A stretch of DNA of 64,000 nt from Solanum dulcamara (lineage: Eukaryota; Streptophyta; Magnoliopsida; Solanales; Solanaceae). Each line of letters starts with the position of its first letter. Position 1 is the stretch's first letter. Positions 23,264-36,438 of the stretch are shown here, piece by piece. Location of the stretch: the NCBI RefSeq assembly GCF_947179165.1, contig NC_077243.1, forward strand, positions 51,140,001-51,204,000. Reading direction: 5' to 3'. The notes below the pieces were generated by a model that did not search any database, had not been told where the DNA came from, and worked only from the letters and a program-made list of their open reading frames with translations. The translations under genes were made by a program, and so were the position numbers.

Positions 23264-23267
23264 CTTC

Positions 23268-26200
23268 TGTTATGACCCAACCCCTTAGACCGCGACTGGG
23301 GTCCTACCTAAACCCCGTATACATACCTATCAGTTGTAGTCAAATTGAACTATGAACAAAGTAATACTATACATAAACTCCAACAGGTCAAAAACTTTTT
23401 TTCATAAGCTTGTAGCTTTATTTACTTGTATCATAACAGGAAAGGGCACGCTAGCCGACGAGGCTGCCATACCATGAAAAGATTTGCAATAGGTCATATG
23501 AGCACAACTAGAATGAACTTACAAATAACCCACACACACATGTCTACAGACCTCTAAGAGTAATAACTGCATCATATGGCGGGACAAGGCCCCTGTCGTA
23601 CCCCTGAATGTACAAAGATATACATTAAGTGACCAGTATCAAAAATTAGGCTCCAGAATAGTGAAGCACTTCCGATATAGCTGAGAGGTACTCCTAAGCT
23701 GACGGATCTCCAGAATGAACATCTGTACCTGCGGGTATGAAATGCAGCCCCTTGAGAAAAAAAGGGGGTTAGTACGATATATGTACTAAGTATGTAAAGC
23801 ATAACTCATCATAACTGAGGCCATAACTGAAATAGGGATGCAGGGGACAAGTATATCAACTTAACGAATTACTGTACCTGCACCTTAGGAAACGTAAATC
23901 ATACACATCATCATATGATGTGCTCGGGCCTTTAGTGAACTCGGTGTCATAAGCATTTTCATATTCACATGTCATCGTATCACCATGTATTTTATTTTAT
24001 CATATCATCATATATGGTATCATATCATCGTATACGGCATCATATCATTGTATATGGTATAATCTTATTATGTATGTCATCGTATTACATCCGGTTCACT
24101 ATGGGGCTCGGGGTCGCAAATGTATCACTCTAATCTCATATGCATGCCTACATAAAGTATGTGGCCCCTTTAGTGAGGAACTCAGTGAATGGAGTGGTGT
24201 ACGTCTATAACGTACCATCATAATATACATACCGTACCCGGCCCTCTAAGGAGGGACTCGGTGTTTCTTCCTTATTTTGCCATATATACTATCATATTAC
24301 AGTCGGCCTGAGACTCGATGAATAATCATATCGTCATAGCATATAGCATATATAACACCTCACGTACAACATCGTTTCCTCGTGCGTGGAACTATACACA
24401 TCCGTCCCGGGACGCGGTGAAAGAAGTAGTAAAGCTGCGCCCGACATAATATCTGGCCCATCATGGGACGCGAAGAAAGAAGGGTTACAACATGCACGAG
24501 TAGAGTAATGAGAAACTATATGCAACTAAGTCACCCTCTGAGATTCAATGAAACACTCAAGTGAACCGTCACCTAAAGACAAGGAAGGTACTCATCTGAA
24601 GTGCCCTTTAGATGTCATTAGGGGTTACATCAATTGGGGCATCAGGAATCATCGACATGCATCAAGACAATGCTACATAGCTCATGCAATCAGAAACATG
24701 GTTTATGCAATCAGAGACACGGTTATGCAATCCGAGACATAGTTTATCTAGTTAAAGACTCAACTTATGCAATCAGACGCATTTATCATTTCAGATCCTT
24801 TAAAAAGAAGAGCTGGTACTTCCACTTACTATTCATTATATAGCAGGCTCAAGAATAGTAATTTGATTACTTTTAGACTCTGAATGTTCAGAAGTGACTA
24901 TCAGTTTACTTAAAATTAATCAAATCCAAAGGAAAGAAGAGATATGCTTTACATGTACTATTTTTCATCACATAGAAGACTTAAAGGCAACAACCCAACT
25001 ATTGTAAGAGCTCTAACAACAAAAAGTAAATGAGAGTTTCGACTTATATTCAGGGCTTTATGAATAGATTCAATCCCAAATATCACATACATATCATTCA
25101 TAACTTACATCTAAGACATTCCAAAAGAAAAGAAAGATAGCTCTACATACTTATTCCAAAAACACGCCAAAAGAAAGCTTCACATACCTCATATGAACTT
25201 CTCTTAATCACGTCCATGTCGTCGTCCTCCAAACCTATTTAACATGGAATAAAGGCAAGTATGAATAACATTAAACTTTTCAGCGCCTTCGGTTGCACCT
25301 TAGTATTCACATAACTCATTTCCTCGCTCGCCTCTTCGACTAGTTCCTTAACTCATTTAAAGAGTTACCGGATATTGGGCAGCATCTCCCCTATAATATG
25401 CCCTATCTGAATTTCCAATTACATACCTAATTACCACATCCAACCAACAACAACAACCTGCAGCTCATATACAAGTAGAACATGGCATCATTACACAATA
25501 TAAACTCCACCCAACTTGCTGAAAATTGTAATACCAAAATAGGGTTTCTAGTTTCTATTTTGCAAAACTTTTAACTGTACGAAGAGTGGAATCATGTGGC
25601 TGCAACCAGAAGTTTTCAAACCTATTTTAGAACACATTTAGACCCTTCAACACACACCTAACAACCATAGGCAGCCTCCAAACACACCACGCCTCACTTC
25701 GACAACAATTTAACTACGACGACTTCAATTTAGATTGTTTCTTTCGCTGAGCATCCCCAAGATTTTTTTCATACTTCCAGCAGTATAAAAGGTACATAAT
25801 ACACTCCATAACAACCTCATAAAGTCTAAATTTAAAGGAGAAACCTTACCTTACCCGAAATTGGCCAAAACACGCAAAAACCAGCCTCGGAAAATCTCTT
25901 GATGTGCTGAAATGGAGTGGACTCTTTTCTGTCCGTTTGGTGCTGCTCCAAACCTTAAATTTACATTATGAACACCCTCATAATATGTAAAAACCCTTAA
26001 AAAATGTTGGACAAGAGAATCAAGCCATAGCTTATCAAATGGCCTTAAAAACACGCTGAAAATTAACTTCGGAACCTCCTTGATGCGGCTGAAATGTTGT
26101 GGCTGCTTGTTACTCGTTTTTGCTTCTCAAATAGGTAAGATACGTTCTTAACCACCTCCATTTGATATAATAATACCTTATCTAATTAATTTACGGAGCG

Positions 26201-26879
26201 AAATCGGGACATACCTATTTTTCTCCTCCAAGCCGTCATGTTTTTCTCTCTAGTTCTAGGGTTTGTTCTTGAGTTTTTGCTGCAGCTTAATTGGTCAGAA
26301 CTGAAGTATAAGACACATATACATGTATATATGTGGTCCTAGGAGGTGACACGTTTCATCCCCATATGTTGACACATGTCCAACCCCTATTGGGCCACGG
26401 ATCCATGCTTTACCCCTAGGCTGCCACGTGTCCTTGTGGGCCCCACCTCCCAAGTAGGTGGGTCACCTACATGAACCTAAGTAGGTGGGTCACCTTATTG
26501 CTTGAGGTTCTGCCATGTGTCGCTCCTCCATTGGCTTTCAGGTGTCGTCTTTTCCCCTTCCTCGTGGGTTCGTAATCTCATCTTATTTTAGGAGCCTATG
26601 TAATCTATGCTACATAAGCTTGGTATGTCCTTAAGCAACTCAAGTATGAAAGACGTCTAAGTTGGTAGCTTACGTAGGTAAATCGAGTCCTACGACTCAT
26701 TATTTGGCCTCCAATTCCTTCCAAATTTCTTATGACTCTATTTCTAACCTTCTCTACTATAGGGTAACACATTCTCCTTTCCTTGGAGTCATTTGATAGT
26801 GTCGTAACTTATCTGGATCACATGATAATATCTAAAGAACTTAAGAGACATTCCGAGCTCAAGAGTGCGGGGTGTAACA
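23268..26879 (-). repeat. RT-3 5' LTR
   Basis: 3612 bp, direct repeat of 16802-20483. The main difference is a deletion of about 57 bp near 24898 (opposite 18448-18505), flanked by short TAT/TATC repeats. Carries the hairpin module (23729-23806), TATA-like sequence (about 26310-26335) and a CACGTG box (about 26423). Confidence 0.93.
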
Positions 26880-26884
26880 CGATG

Positions 26885-27495
26885 ACACGATGAAATGATA
26901 TATATGATGAAAAAAGATGATGATATGATATTATGATGAAAATGATTTTACTGCATAAGATGCAGGCATGGTAATGGGTTAGTTGTTATACTTTTCCCCA
27001 ACTTCCTTATTCCAACTGTAATCTTATTATAGTGTTTTATGCGTACATACTCAGTACATATTTCGTACTAACCCCCCTCTTTTTGGGGGGCTGCATTTCA
27101 TGCCCGCAATTACAAACACGCGACTTGAGCATCCACCAGTTTTGGATTCCACCCAGCGGGTTTAAGAAGAGTTCCATCATGTCAGATCCCCACTTTTGGT
27201 ACCGACCATTGATGTATACATTTGTGTGTTTAAGGGTACGGCAGGGGCCCTGTCCTGCCTTATGTTTCTATTTCTTTTTACTTTTAGAGGTCTATAAACA
27301 TGTATATGGGTTATATATGTATGTGTGAACAGTTGTGCCTATATGTTACGATAGCCTCATTGGCTTATATATATTGTCTTGCCTATTGGCACGCTATGAC
27401 TCAAATAGGAGATATGTTTCCTTATAGTTAGCAAGGGTACACGCGAGTGTCTAATTTGGGTAGTCATTACGGCCTACAGGGTTGGGTTGTGATAG
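26885..27495 (+). repeat. Plus-oriented LTR fragment, part 2
   Basis: Continuation of 15497-16801 after RT-3. Contains the hairpin module in plus orientation (27033-27112) and ends GGGTTGGGTTGTGATA, the LTR terminus of this superfamily. What follows is not a PBS but another LTR piece. Confidence 0.8.
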
Positions 27496-28335
27496 ATCGA
27501 GTCCTATAAAGGGCCGGGTATGACTGAGTCCCATAAAGGGATGGGTATAATATATGTATGCAATGGTAAGATGACATGATTATTGACTGGGTCCCATAAA
27601 GGTCCGAGTATGGTATATATATGCATATAATGACATAATGATACATTTGTAACACCGAGTCCTAAACAAGCCAGGTACGGAATATGACATTGAGATATAT
27701 AACGTTGTTTTAGAAGATGTAGCTACAGTGATTTATTAATTGTTATACTTGTTCCCTGCATCCCTATGTCAACTGTGCGCTCCTTGTGGTATTTCATGCT
27801 TTACATACTCACTACACAAATCGTACTGACCCCCTATTTCCGAAGGGGCTGCATTTCATGCCCACAAATATAGATACACACTTTGGGGATCCGCTAGCGT
27901 ACGAGTTCCACTCAGCAGTTCAGAAGCTCTCTATTGTGTTGGAGCCTATTTTTGGTACTAACTCTTGATGTATATATTTATTTGTTCACGGGTACGGTGT
28001 GGAACCTATCTCGCCTTATGTTACTGTTCTTACTCATAGAGGTCTATGGACATGTATGTGGGTTGTATATGTACATGTATATAGTTGTGCCTATATGTCT
28101 TATGTTTTAGGTCATTCCTTTTATCGTGGCATCCTTGTCGGCTTGCGCGTGTGTTTATTATGAAATAACCCTACATGTTATAATAGCCTCATCACCTTAT
28201 ATGTTATGTTGCCTTATGTTGTCTATTGGTACGTTATAATTCAAATAGGAGGCAGGTTTACTTATAGTTAGCAGGGGTACACGTGAGTGTCCAGTTCGGG
28301 CACCCGTCACAGCCCACGGGTTTGGGTCGTGATAC
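27496..28335 (+). repeat. Plus-oriented LTR fragment of RT-2 type
   Basis: Reverse complement of the first 0.8 kb of the RT-2 LTR (compare 13470-14290): the 27-bp-type ACCGAGTCCCATAAAGGG motifs, the hairpin module (27793-27878) and the end GGGTTTGGGTCGTGATA. Truncated on its left; on its right it joins RT-2 leader sequence. Confidence 0.82.
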
Positions 28336-29864
28336 TTATTTCTCTTTCTTTACTTACTCTTAATTTCTCTTATATTCTACCATAGGAAAATCTCCTATCC
28401 TCTCTCTTGTGCTACTTGTATGTCACAATATCAGTAGCCAATAACCCTGTTGCCAACATTTTAACCTTTAGTCAAGTATAGGCTTGCTATCCTTTAAAAT
28501 ATTCTTAATATCTCACGAGTTGTTTTATTCATACTTCATATCCGTCACAATTCTCTTTCCCTTGTACTCTTGTCTCAATCACACCATTACTTTTTTAGCT
28601 ATAACTCATCACAATTTCTCCCTGTTTGTTAATTCAGTCGGTGCCTTCATATATTTATCTATTAAAATCAACTAGTCTTCTCTAAAGCATCTCTTAGTAT
28701 CACAAGTCTTTTCTAAGTCCCTTTCTACCATACCATCATTGATCTCCTAGTTACTATTGCCGTCTAGTCAGCAATTAACTCATTTCTCTAGGTCATCTAT
28801 ACTTGTAGTTTAGTCAAATCTTATCATTATGGTGGACACGACTTTTAAAACATACTATAACACTATCTCTCATTCTCTTTTTATTCCAAAAAAGCAATTT
28901 CGGCAGAGTTTCCTCTATATTCCTTCCCATCCCAAACCTTTACTCTGGAAATACCAACAATGTCATGCAAGGCTAACGTATATATACATCTATATCGTAA
29001 CATATCACAACCATAATGCCTCACAGGTCCAACATATACATAGGTTTATAACATCTCATATTACAGCCACACAGGGCTTCTTACCTTAAGCCAAAACTTA
29101 ACTGACAAATTTCCCCATATAGCCAACAAAACTATACCTATCACTCTCCTACATATAGTCGATTAGTTCCCAGTTCAACCCAGTGACCTAGGAGGTGAAG
29201 TATGCTTCCCGTCTCTATCTGATTGTCATTTGCTTGTCTGTCCCTCATCATCTTCCTCTCTTGAATCCAAAAGACATCAATAGCAAGGTAATTATTGGTT
29301 CACTGATGACCTAGATAGAGGGCTCGAATATGTTGTAACACTTACCGTAGGAGCTAGCCTAATATAGTGCTCGGTCATAAGAACCACTGGTGTGGCTTCG
29401 AGAACCAGTTCCCTAGTTATCAGATGCTCTGGGGAACCTGTTGTTCGGCCCTCCGAGGGATCGGTCTCCATAACATAATCAGGGTCTTTAGAGCGATCAG
29501 TCTCAATCGAATAACTAGGACTCTGCCTGCTTGGTTTTAGAGCCTAAGGTCCCATGTATACCCTGGGGGCCTTCTCCGCACCCCCCTCTACTGTCTAGAG
29601 CTGGTCTCTTCATTTTCCACCACAACCTGTACCTACCTACAAGAAAGGAGGTCAAAAATAAGCTTCCTTTACAGGTATGGCCGCATACATAGTAGTCTGC
29701 TCGGGAGGGATTATCCTGATAGACAGTTGTATCGCCCGATCTAAGACAAAAAAGAAAGGTAACATCCTAAATGTCCTGTAGCCTCCTTTTTATAGATGTG
29801 GTGCACAACACACCGATAAATAAGACTCTACTAGAAACGATCTATAAACATTCCAAGGACCAAA
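28336..29864 (-). other. RT-2 leader/5' internal region
   Basis: Homologous to the RT-3 leader (21711-23249), for example around 28770-28960. It stops at 28335 where the inverted LTR fragment begins, before the position where RT-3 has its 5S-like block. ORFs 28484-28675 and 28829-29089 are on the opposite strand and unsupported. Confidence 0.75.
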
Positions 29865-29879
29865 CTGCTCTGATACTAA
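29865..29879 (-). other. RT-2 primer-binding site, mutated
   Basis: Minus-strand TTAGTATCAGAGCAG: the usual TGGTATCAGAGC with changed first bases, next to the LTR end. Position and context support it despite the changes. Confidence 0.85.
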
Positions 29880-29882
29880 TTC

Positions 29883-32800
29883 TTTCAAGACCCAACCCCG
29901 TAGGCCGTGACGGGTGCTAGGACTGGACACTAATATATACCCCTACTAACTATAAGTAACCCTGTCTCCTATTTGCGTCATAAGGAATCAATAGGCAGGA
30001 TAACGTATAAGCCGGCGAGGCTGCCATGACAAAAGGGAATGTCCCAAAACATATGTCTCATAGGCACCACTGTACACACACATATATACAACCCACATTC
30101 AGGTCCATAAACCTCTAAGAGTAAGAACAGTAACATAAAGTGGGATAGGGCCCCTGCCGTACCCGTAAACAGATAAATATATACATCAAGGGTTGGAAAC
30201 AAAATCTAGGCTCCGGTAAAATAGAGCGCCTCTTAATTACTGAGTGGGACTCCTACGCTGATGGAACCCCAAAGTGTGTACCTATACTTGCGGGCATAAA
30301 ATGCAGCCCCTCGAGAAAGGGGAGTTAGTACAACATATGTACTGAGTATGTCAAGCATAAAATACCAAAAGGAGCGCACAACTGACATAGGGATGCAGGG
30401 AATAAGTGTAACCATTAATAAATCACTATAGCTGCATCTTGTAAAACGACGTTATGTCTCTCAGTGTCATATTCCGTACCTGGACTGTTGTGGGACTTGG
30501 TGTTACAAATGTATCATTATGTTATCATATGCTTATATATACTGTACCCGGACCTTTATGGGACCCGATCAATAATCTTGTCAATTTACCATCGTATACA
30601 TATATCATACCTGCCCCTTTATGGGACTCGGTCATACCCGGCCCTTTATGGGACTCGGTGAATACTTATATCATCTTATTTCATAATCGACCCTTTATGG
30701 GACTCAGTCATACCCGACCCTTTATGTGAGGGAATCGATGGAAGATGTATTAACCATATGCATGAGTAGAGCAGTGAGTAACCATATGCAAGCTAAATCA
30801 TTATCTGAGACTCCAAGAAATAGTGAAGTGAACCGTCACTTGAAGATTTGGGTGGTAATTGTCTTGAGTACCCTCTGAGGGTCATTTGGGATCATATTAA
30901 GTGGAGCCTCAGGCATCATAGACGTGCATCAAGATAATGCTACCCAGCTTACGCAATCAGAAACATTCATCGCCCTAGAGCCCTTAAGAATACAAGTTTG
31001 CGTATCCAGTTACTACCCAACATATGGAAGGCTCGAGGGTAGTAGTTCAACTACTTTAGGACCTTTAACATTCAAAAGTAAGTACAAGCCATGTGTTACA
31101 CCCGGAACCTATAAATGGAATTACCTCTAACTCATATCGTATACCATTTCACTTATATTAAGCCATGTCAAGAGAAAGAAGGTATAGGCTTCATATGTAC
31201 TACCTTTCATCATGTAGAGGACTTACAAGATAATAACTCAACTATCGCAGGAGTTCTAACATCAAGAAGTGAATAAGATTTACAAACCATAATCATGGTT
31301 CTATGAATAGAATTATCCCTACAGTACATATACCAACCACTTATGACTAAGACATGCCATGAGAAAAGAAGAGATAAGCTTTACATACTCTTTACTTCCC
31401 CTTATATAGTCGTCATACATATATGTGCTGTGGAACGTACGGCCCAATTCTTAGATAGTAACATATATCCTACTTGGCCCATCAAGGGACTCGGTACCAT
31501 AAATATTTCATCATAACATCATAACTGATGTCAAAGACATATCAAGAGAGAAGAAGGGTAGCTTTACATACTTATGCCAAAAACATGCCAAGAGAAAGAA
31601 GGTAGCTTCACATACCTCTTACGGAATACTCTTAACCACGTTCGCCTCATTGTATTATGAACCTATTTAACATGAAATCAATACTAAGATTAATACCCTT
31701 TCACTTTCCATTTTCCAAATCTACAACCAAGTATCCATAGAAATTATTTCCTTGTCCACTTCTCTCGACTAGTTTATTACTAGTTCTGAGGTTGCCGTAA
31801 ATCAGGCAACATCTCACATGTAACCTGCCCTATCCCAATTCTAATCTTAGAAGCCATATTACCAACAAAAACCAGAATCTATATACAATAAAATTAGTCC
31901 AATATGATGAAATAACAATTCTACACAACTCGCCCATAACCACGATACAAAAATAAGGTTGTTAATCTCTATTTCATAAAAATGTAACATGAAAAAATGG
32001 AGGATCGTGTTGTTTAAACCAGAAGTACCCACACCCCTTTGAGAACACTTTTCATCCCTGCAACACACAATCAAACACCTCTAACCCGCAGCACCACAAT
32101 CACAACACACTACTCGACTTTGATTTAACTATAACGACTTCAATTTAGTTTGTTTCTAATGTCAAGCATCCTTATACAAGTTTTCCACTTCCAGCCTCAT
32201 TTTAAATATGTAATATACTGCATAAAAACATCATAAACTCCAATTTGAAAGGAAAAACCTTACCTTGCCCAAAACTCACCAAAACTTGTCCAAACTAGCA
32301 TCGAAAGTTCTTTTAGAGCGGCTAAAACTTCGTGGTTGTTTGTTAACCTTTTGGTGATACTCCAAACCATAAATTTACATTAATAAAACCTTCATACCAT
32401 CATGTTATACCTTAAATACTTAATTCACGGACTGAAATCGGAAAACTTACCTTTTTCTCTCCTTGGCCGCCACTACTTTGTCTCTAGCTCTAGGGTTTCT
32501 TCTCTTCCTTTGTCCTCTTGAATTTTCTAGAGAAGTATGGAACTTATGGGATAAGAATAAATCTAAAATTCATAAAACATATATATATAGGCTACCTTAG
32601 GGAGTGACACATGTCAACCCCTAAGTGGTGACACATATCAAGCCCTCATAGGGCTAACGCACCCCCTCCTCCACCCTTGGGCTGCCACGTGGCAGGTGGG
32701 GCCTACCCCCTTGCTATAGCTGCTGCCACATGGAACTCCCATCTGATGCCACATGTCACTTCCTCTTGCTACCATGTGTCACCCTATTTTCCTCCTCGTA

Positions 32801-33152
32801 GGTTCGTAATCTTATCTTTCTTAATGAACCTATGTAATTCTTGCTACGTAAGTTTGGTATGTACTCACATAGTTTAAGTATGTAGGATTTTGAAGTTGGT
32901 ATCTTATGTAAATAAGTCAATTCCTATGACTCATTACCTAGCCTCCAACTTCTTCCGGATTCTTCCAATAATATTTCTAATCTTTCCTACTATGGGGTGT
33001 CATATTCTCCCTTTCTTAATGTTGTTTGGTAGCGTTATAGATTATCCGGCTCACACGGTAACTTCAAAGAAGCCTATGAACCTTTCAAGAAACTTAAAAG
33101 CCTTTCAAGAAGCTTGAGAACCTTCCAAGGTACAAAAGTACGGGGTATAACA
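29883..33152 (-). repeat. RT-2 5' LTR
   Basis: 3270 bp. In element sense it starts TGTTATACCCCGTAC and ends GGGTCTTGAAA (terminal bases mutated). Contains the hairpin module (30290-30363), two 27-bp units (30608-30661), a TATA box in minus orientation (32578-32590) and a CACGTG box (32686). The small ORFs inside are not supported as genes. Confidence 0.9.
32578..32700 (-). promoter_or_regulatory. RT-2 LTR promoter region: TATA stretch with upstream G-box
   Basis: In element sense, GCCACGTGGC (about 32685) and ACATGTGTCA-type boxes are followed by CTATATATATATG at 32590-32578. The same layout occurs in the other LTRs of this superfamily, so I infer the U3 promoter. bZIP/bHLH factors bind CACGTG in plants in general. 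Confidence 0.6.
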
Positions 33153-33157
33153 GTTAG

Positions 33158-36100
33158 TTCTAAAATGTCAAGTTTGATCTAGAATGACATTTCGTTTGTC
33201 TCCTAAGGCTTCTTGTTTCATTACAAGCCCTTTTGTGAATTTTGGTTTAATTTGGTGCTTAGGTGTGGGATCCACATTTTATCAAAATGACCTCTGTTGG
33301 AAATTTCAACTGTACCATTGAGTCTAAAACATTGAATTTGGTTTGGTAGCATAAATCATTTGTGTGCACGAGATCCTGAACAAATTTCGAGCATCCAATC
33401 GGAGTTGTAAAAGTAACAAAAATCAGCTGATGTACATCAGCTGATGCAGACCAACTTTGGTCTTACGGTGACGCCACCTAGGACACATTTTCAAAATCTA
33501 TGGTTCTTAGTCTGCACATTCACGAAGGCCTAATAGATTGGCCTCCGCATTTGTGAGGCCCATGTCGCATTTGGGAGGTCCATGTCGCATTTGCGAAGCA
33601 TTGAAGGCTTAGCCTTTGCATTCACGGTCATCTTTCTCTAGGTTCGTGGAGAGCAATTCATTGGTCTTTTAATTAAGACCAGTGACGTGAAATTAGCCAT
33701 TTCCTCTTTTTTCATTCTTCCATTTTTGGAGCTAGGGAGCTCTATTTTGGGCGATTCAAAGTGCATTGGTTTCGTGGGAATTATGGTTTCATGTTGGTAT
33801 GATTGGGAAAGCATGAAATGAATCAATTTGAGGTAATTTCTGCCTCAAAGGGGCTTCCTAAGTATAGTTTAGGGGTTTAATGGTCTTTTTAATTATTGGG
33901 CAGATTTAGGTCATTTTGAGCATCGATTTATGCCCTATTTTGGGGTACAAGATCAATAATATAGTTAGAATATTTTCACAGAGTCATTTTTGGGATTCCC
34001 ATTATGGGTCCCACAATCCATTTTAGACCTAATTTTGGGCCCATCTCTAAAAAATGCAATTTTTATGTCAAAACGCTCGTATTGATGAAGTGATCAACAT
34101 TTTGGTAGTGTGGAGGCATTTAGAGTTGTTTTTGTAGTGAAAATCTACCATGAAGTGGACTTGGAAGTGCACGTGTTTGTCTTCGAGGTAGGTTATGGTC
34201 TCCTTATTTTTATTGAGCTTCATAAGGTTTTGTTTAGTATAAACAACTAGTAGTTTGGATTGTCTGTGAAAGCTTAGGCTCAATTCTCAGTTGCTTGTTT
34301 GTTTTTCCTGGTGTGATCCTTAGGCTAGGTTATTTAATGAGTCTTCTAATCCAGTGGTTAAAACTATTGATTATTCATTAGTTTGGCCGTGATTAGCATA
34401 TTTTAGGTGGCTTTATTGATGTGTATGTTGGTTGGTGAAATTGCACCTTAGGATTGATTTTAGGATGAATCTTAGTTGATGTAGCCATTATTGGCGGGAG
34501 TCTCTTAGACTTAGTGTCCTTATCTATTGTAGCACTTATTATGAAGCCCTGGTGTAGAGATTTCCACCCGGTTAGGCTTGTGAATCACTGTTGTATCCCA
34601 TTTTTATATTTAAAGCTAGAATTCCCTATGCTTTCTAGTTGCCATTTGGCGGGGCTAGCTATGGTTATATTCTCAGGGATGTATTCCCAATCCGGGTTTT
34701 GATTGACTAGCTTAGCACTGTTTCCTCACTTCCCTCCTCCTTGTTTCCCAGTTAGGGTTGAGTTCTTTTTTGGGCGTTGTTGTTGAGTTTGATAAATAGA
34801 TTTGAGCTATATGCCTTGATAGAGATTAGTTGCCTGTGCTAGTCTTGTTTCTATGCTTTAGAGGGTAAAGGTGCTTGTCGAGTCATTATTGTATGTGATT
34901 GTACGTGTTGTTTGGGCATTGGTGACAATATGTATTATATTGGATCATTGTTTTCTCACGGATATAGTCGACCCCGGTATATGCATTGGTTCTTGGCACT
35001 AATTTGTGAAAGCTGGGTTGTAACCCAAACTATTTTAAATTTATTTCTGAATGGGGGTTCGTACTACCTTTATTACTACTATTTTCAGTGGACTAGAGGC
35101 ATCGAGGATGCACTTATTTTATTATATTGATTCGACGCATCTAGGATGCACTTATTTTTCTAATTCTGGCTGATCGTAGAGATTTTCGACCCTTCCTATA
35201 CTGATTTGACTTCTTATCTCTGGTCATCGCGATTGAATAGACTTTAATGATCGGACATACAAATTGATATCTATTTTGATACAAAACCTAGATCGAGACT
35301 AGACAAATATATAGGGGTATTTCTGAGCCCCCCATGTCGATCACCGAGTGATGCATGAGTCCTACTTCCTGGACGAGAATGGAAGTAGGTGTATATATCT
35401 TGGTAGGAGAAACTTGGCAGTGATGGTACTACTAGTTTTATTGCATTACACTTATTCATATATGCATTGATTGTCACCAGCATAGTTGTTTCTACTTGTC
35501 GGTAGTATGTGATGCTGTGCGAGTTTACCTATTTATGAGTGAACTTCCTAGACACACAAGGGCTTGGGAAGTATTGTCTTACTATTTGTGAACTTGTAGC
35601 GGTATAAAGGGTGAGTGTTCTTCTTTATCTAACTTTTGTGTGGGGATTTAGTTGATACGGTCCTTTGGGCCTTTATGTGATATCTGTGTTCACTTCTGTT
35701 AGTAGGGTGTCACTTAGTTGATCCCCCTTTTGTAGTGTGTCTTCGTGTATAGTTCTTAGGCTGGAACCACTAGGTATATCCTTGCTTGTTTCCTATTTTC
35801 TCTCTCTTTATTATATATGATGCTTTTTATTGCAAGCCTCCGTATTATTATTATTTGTTACTTGTGATATATACTCCTTGCTTACATGTTCTTTATACTT
35901 GCTTTATCTTGGCAGCTTTGTCAGTCGATGCCTATTCAGTGCCACTTGTTGGTACTCATAATATACCTCTTCACCTTACAGATCATAGTACGAGTTTTTT
36001 TTGCATATTTGGATATCCTGCGGAGTAGTTCTTAGATTGTGGAGAATTGAGTGAGCTCTTGGCAATCAGAGTTGCCTATCTCCTTCTATTTTGGACTTCG

Positions 36101-36438
36101 AATAGTCTGTATTTGGTGTTCGGAAACAGTCTATATTATTATTTTTATTATTATCATTGTATTAATATAAACCTTATACTTCCATATTTGGCTTAGTAGC
36201 TCGACTACCGACTGATACTAGATCTTGGGGGTTATCTTGATATATTGTTATTATTTACCTTGTCTTCTTCTTATTATTATTATTGTTATTCGATTCTTTC
36301 ATTCCGTTTATGATGGTTCATTGCCTATGATTTTGGACTGTGGGTTAGGCTTACCTACTGGTGGGTTGATAGTAGATGTCATCATGACTTGAGAAATTAG
36401 TTCGTGTCAGTAACGTAGGCTCGGAGACGGGTGTGATA
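33158..36438 (+). mobile_element. RT-0 3' LTR, second part
   Basis: Continues 13066-13469 after RT-2; together about 3.7 kb. It has features common in Solanaceae gypsy LTRs: a cluster of GCATTTGCGA-type motifs (33545-33600), GACGCATCTAGGATGC near 35130, and an end GAGACGGGTGTGATA near 36438. Assignment of the right end is by resemblance to other LTR termini. No coding sequence found; ORFs at 34514-34702, 34912-35130 and 35786-36028 are unsupported. Confidence 0.55.

Larger units (their letters stand above)
16802..26879 (-). mobile_element. RT-3: long-LTR non-autonomous gypsy-type element
   Basis: Complete element with a perfect target duplication CGATG (16797-16801 and 26880-26884). LTRs of 3682 and 3612 bp surround only 2.78 kb of internal sequence. 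PBS 23250-23263 and PPT 20484-20500 set the minus orientation. The internal part has a chromodomain-like ORF at the 3' end and a 5S-like block, but no recognisable gag, protease, RT or integrase core. Movement would need proteins from a relative. LTRs are about 91-96% identical by eye depending on the stretch, so it is younger than RT-1, in line with its nested position. Confidence 0.93.
13470..33152 (-). mobile_element. RT-2: long-LTR gypsy-type element, rearranged, host of RT-3
   Basis: Bounded by a perfect 5-bp target duplication GTTAG (13465-13469 and 33153-33157). The left end starts TGTCATGACCC. The right end finishes with GGGGTATAACA. The right LTR (29883-33152), PBS and 1.5 kb of leader are intact. 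The 3' internal half and most of the left LTR are missing or replaced by inverted LTR pieces (15497-28335) that contain RT-3. No gag-pol coding sequence remains. Confidence 0.82.
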
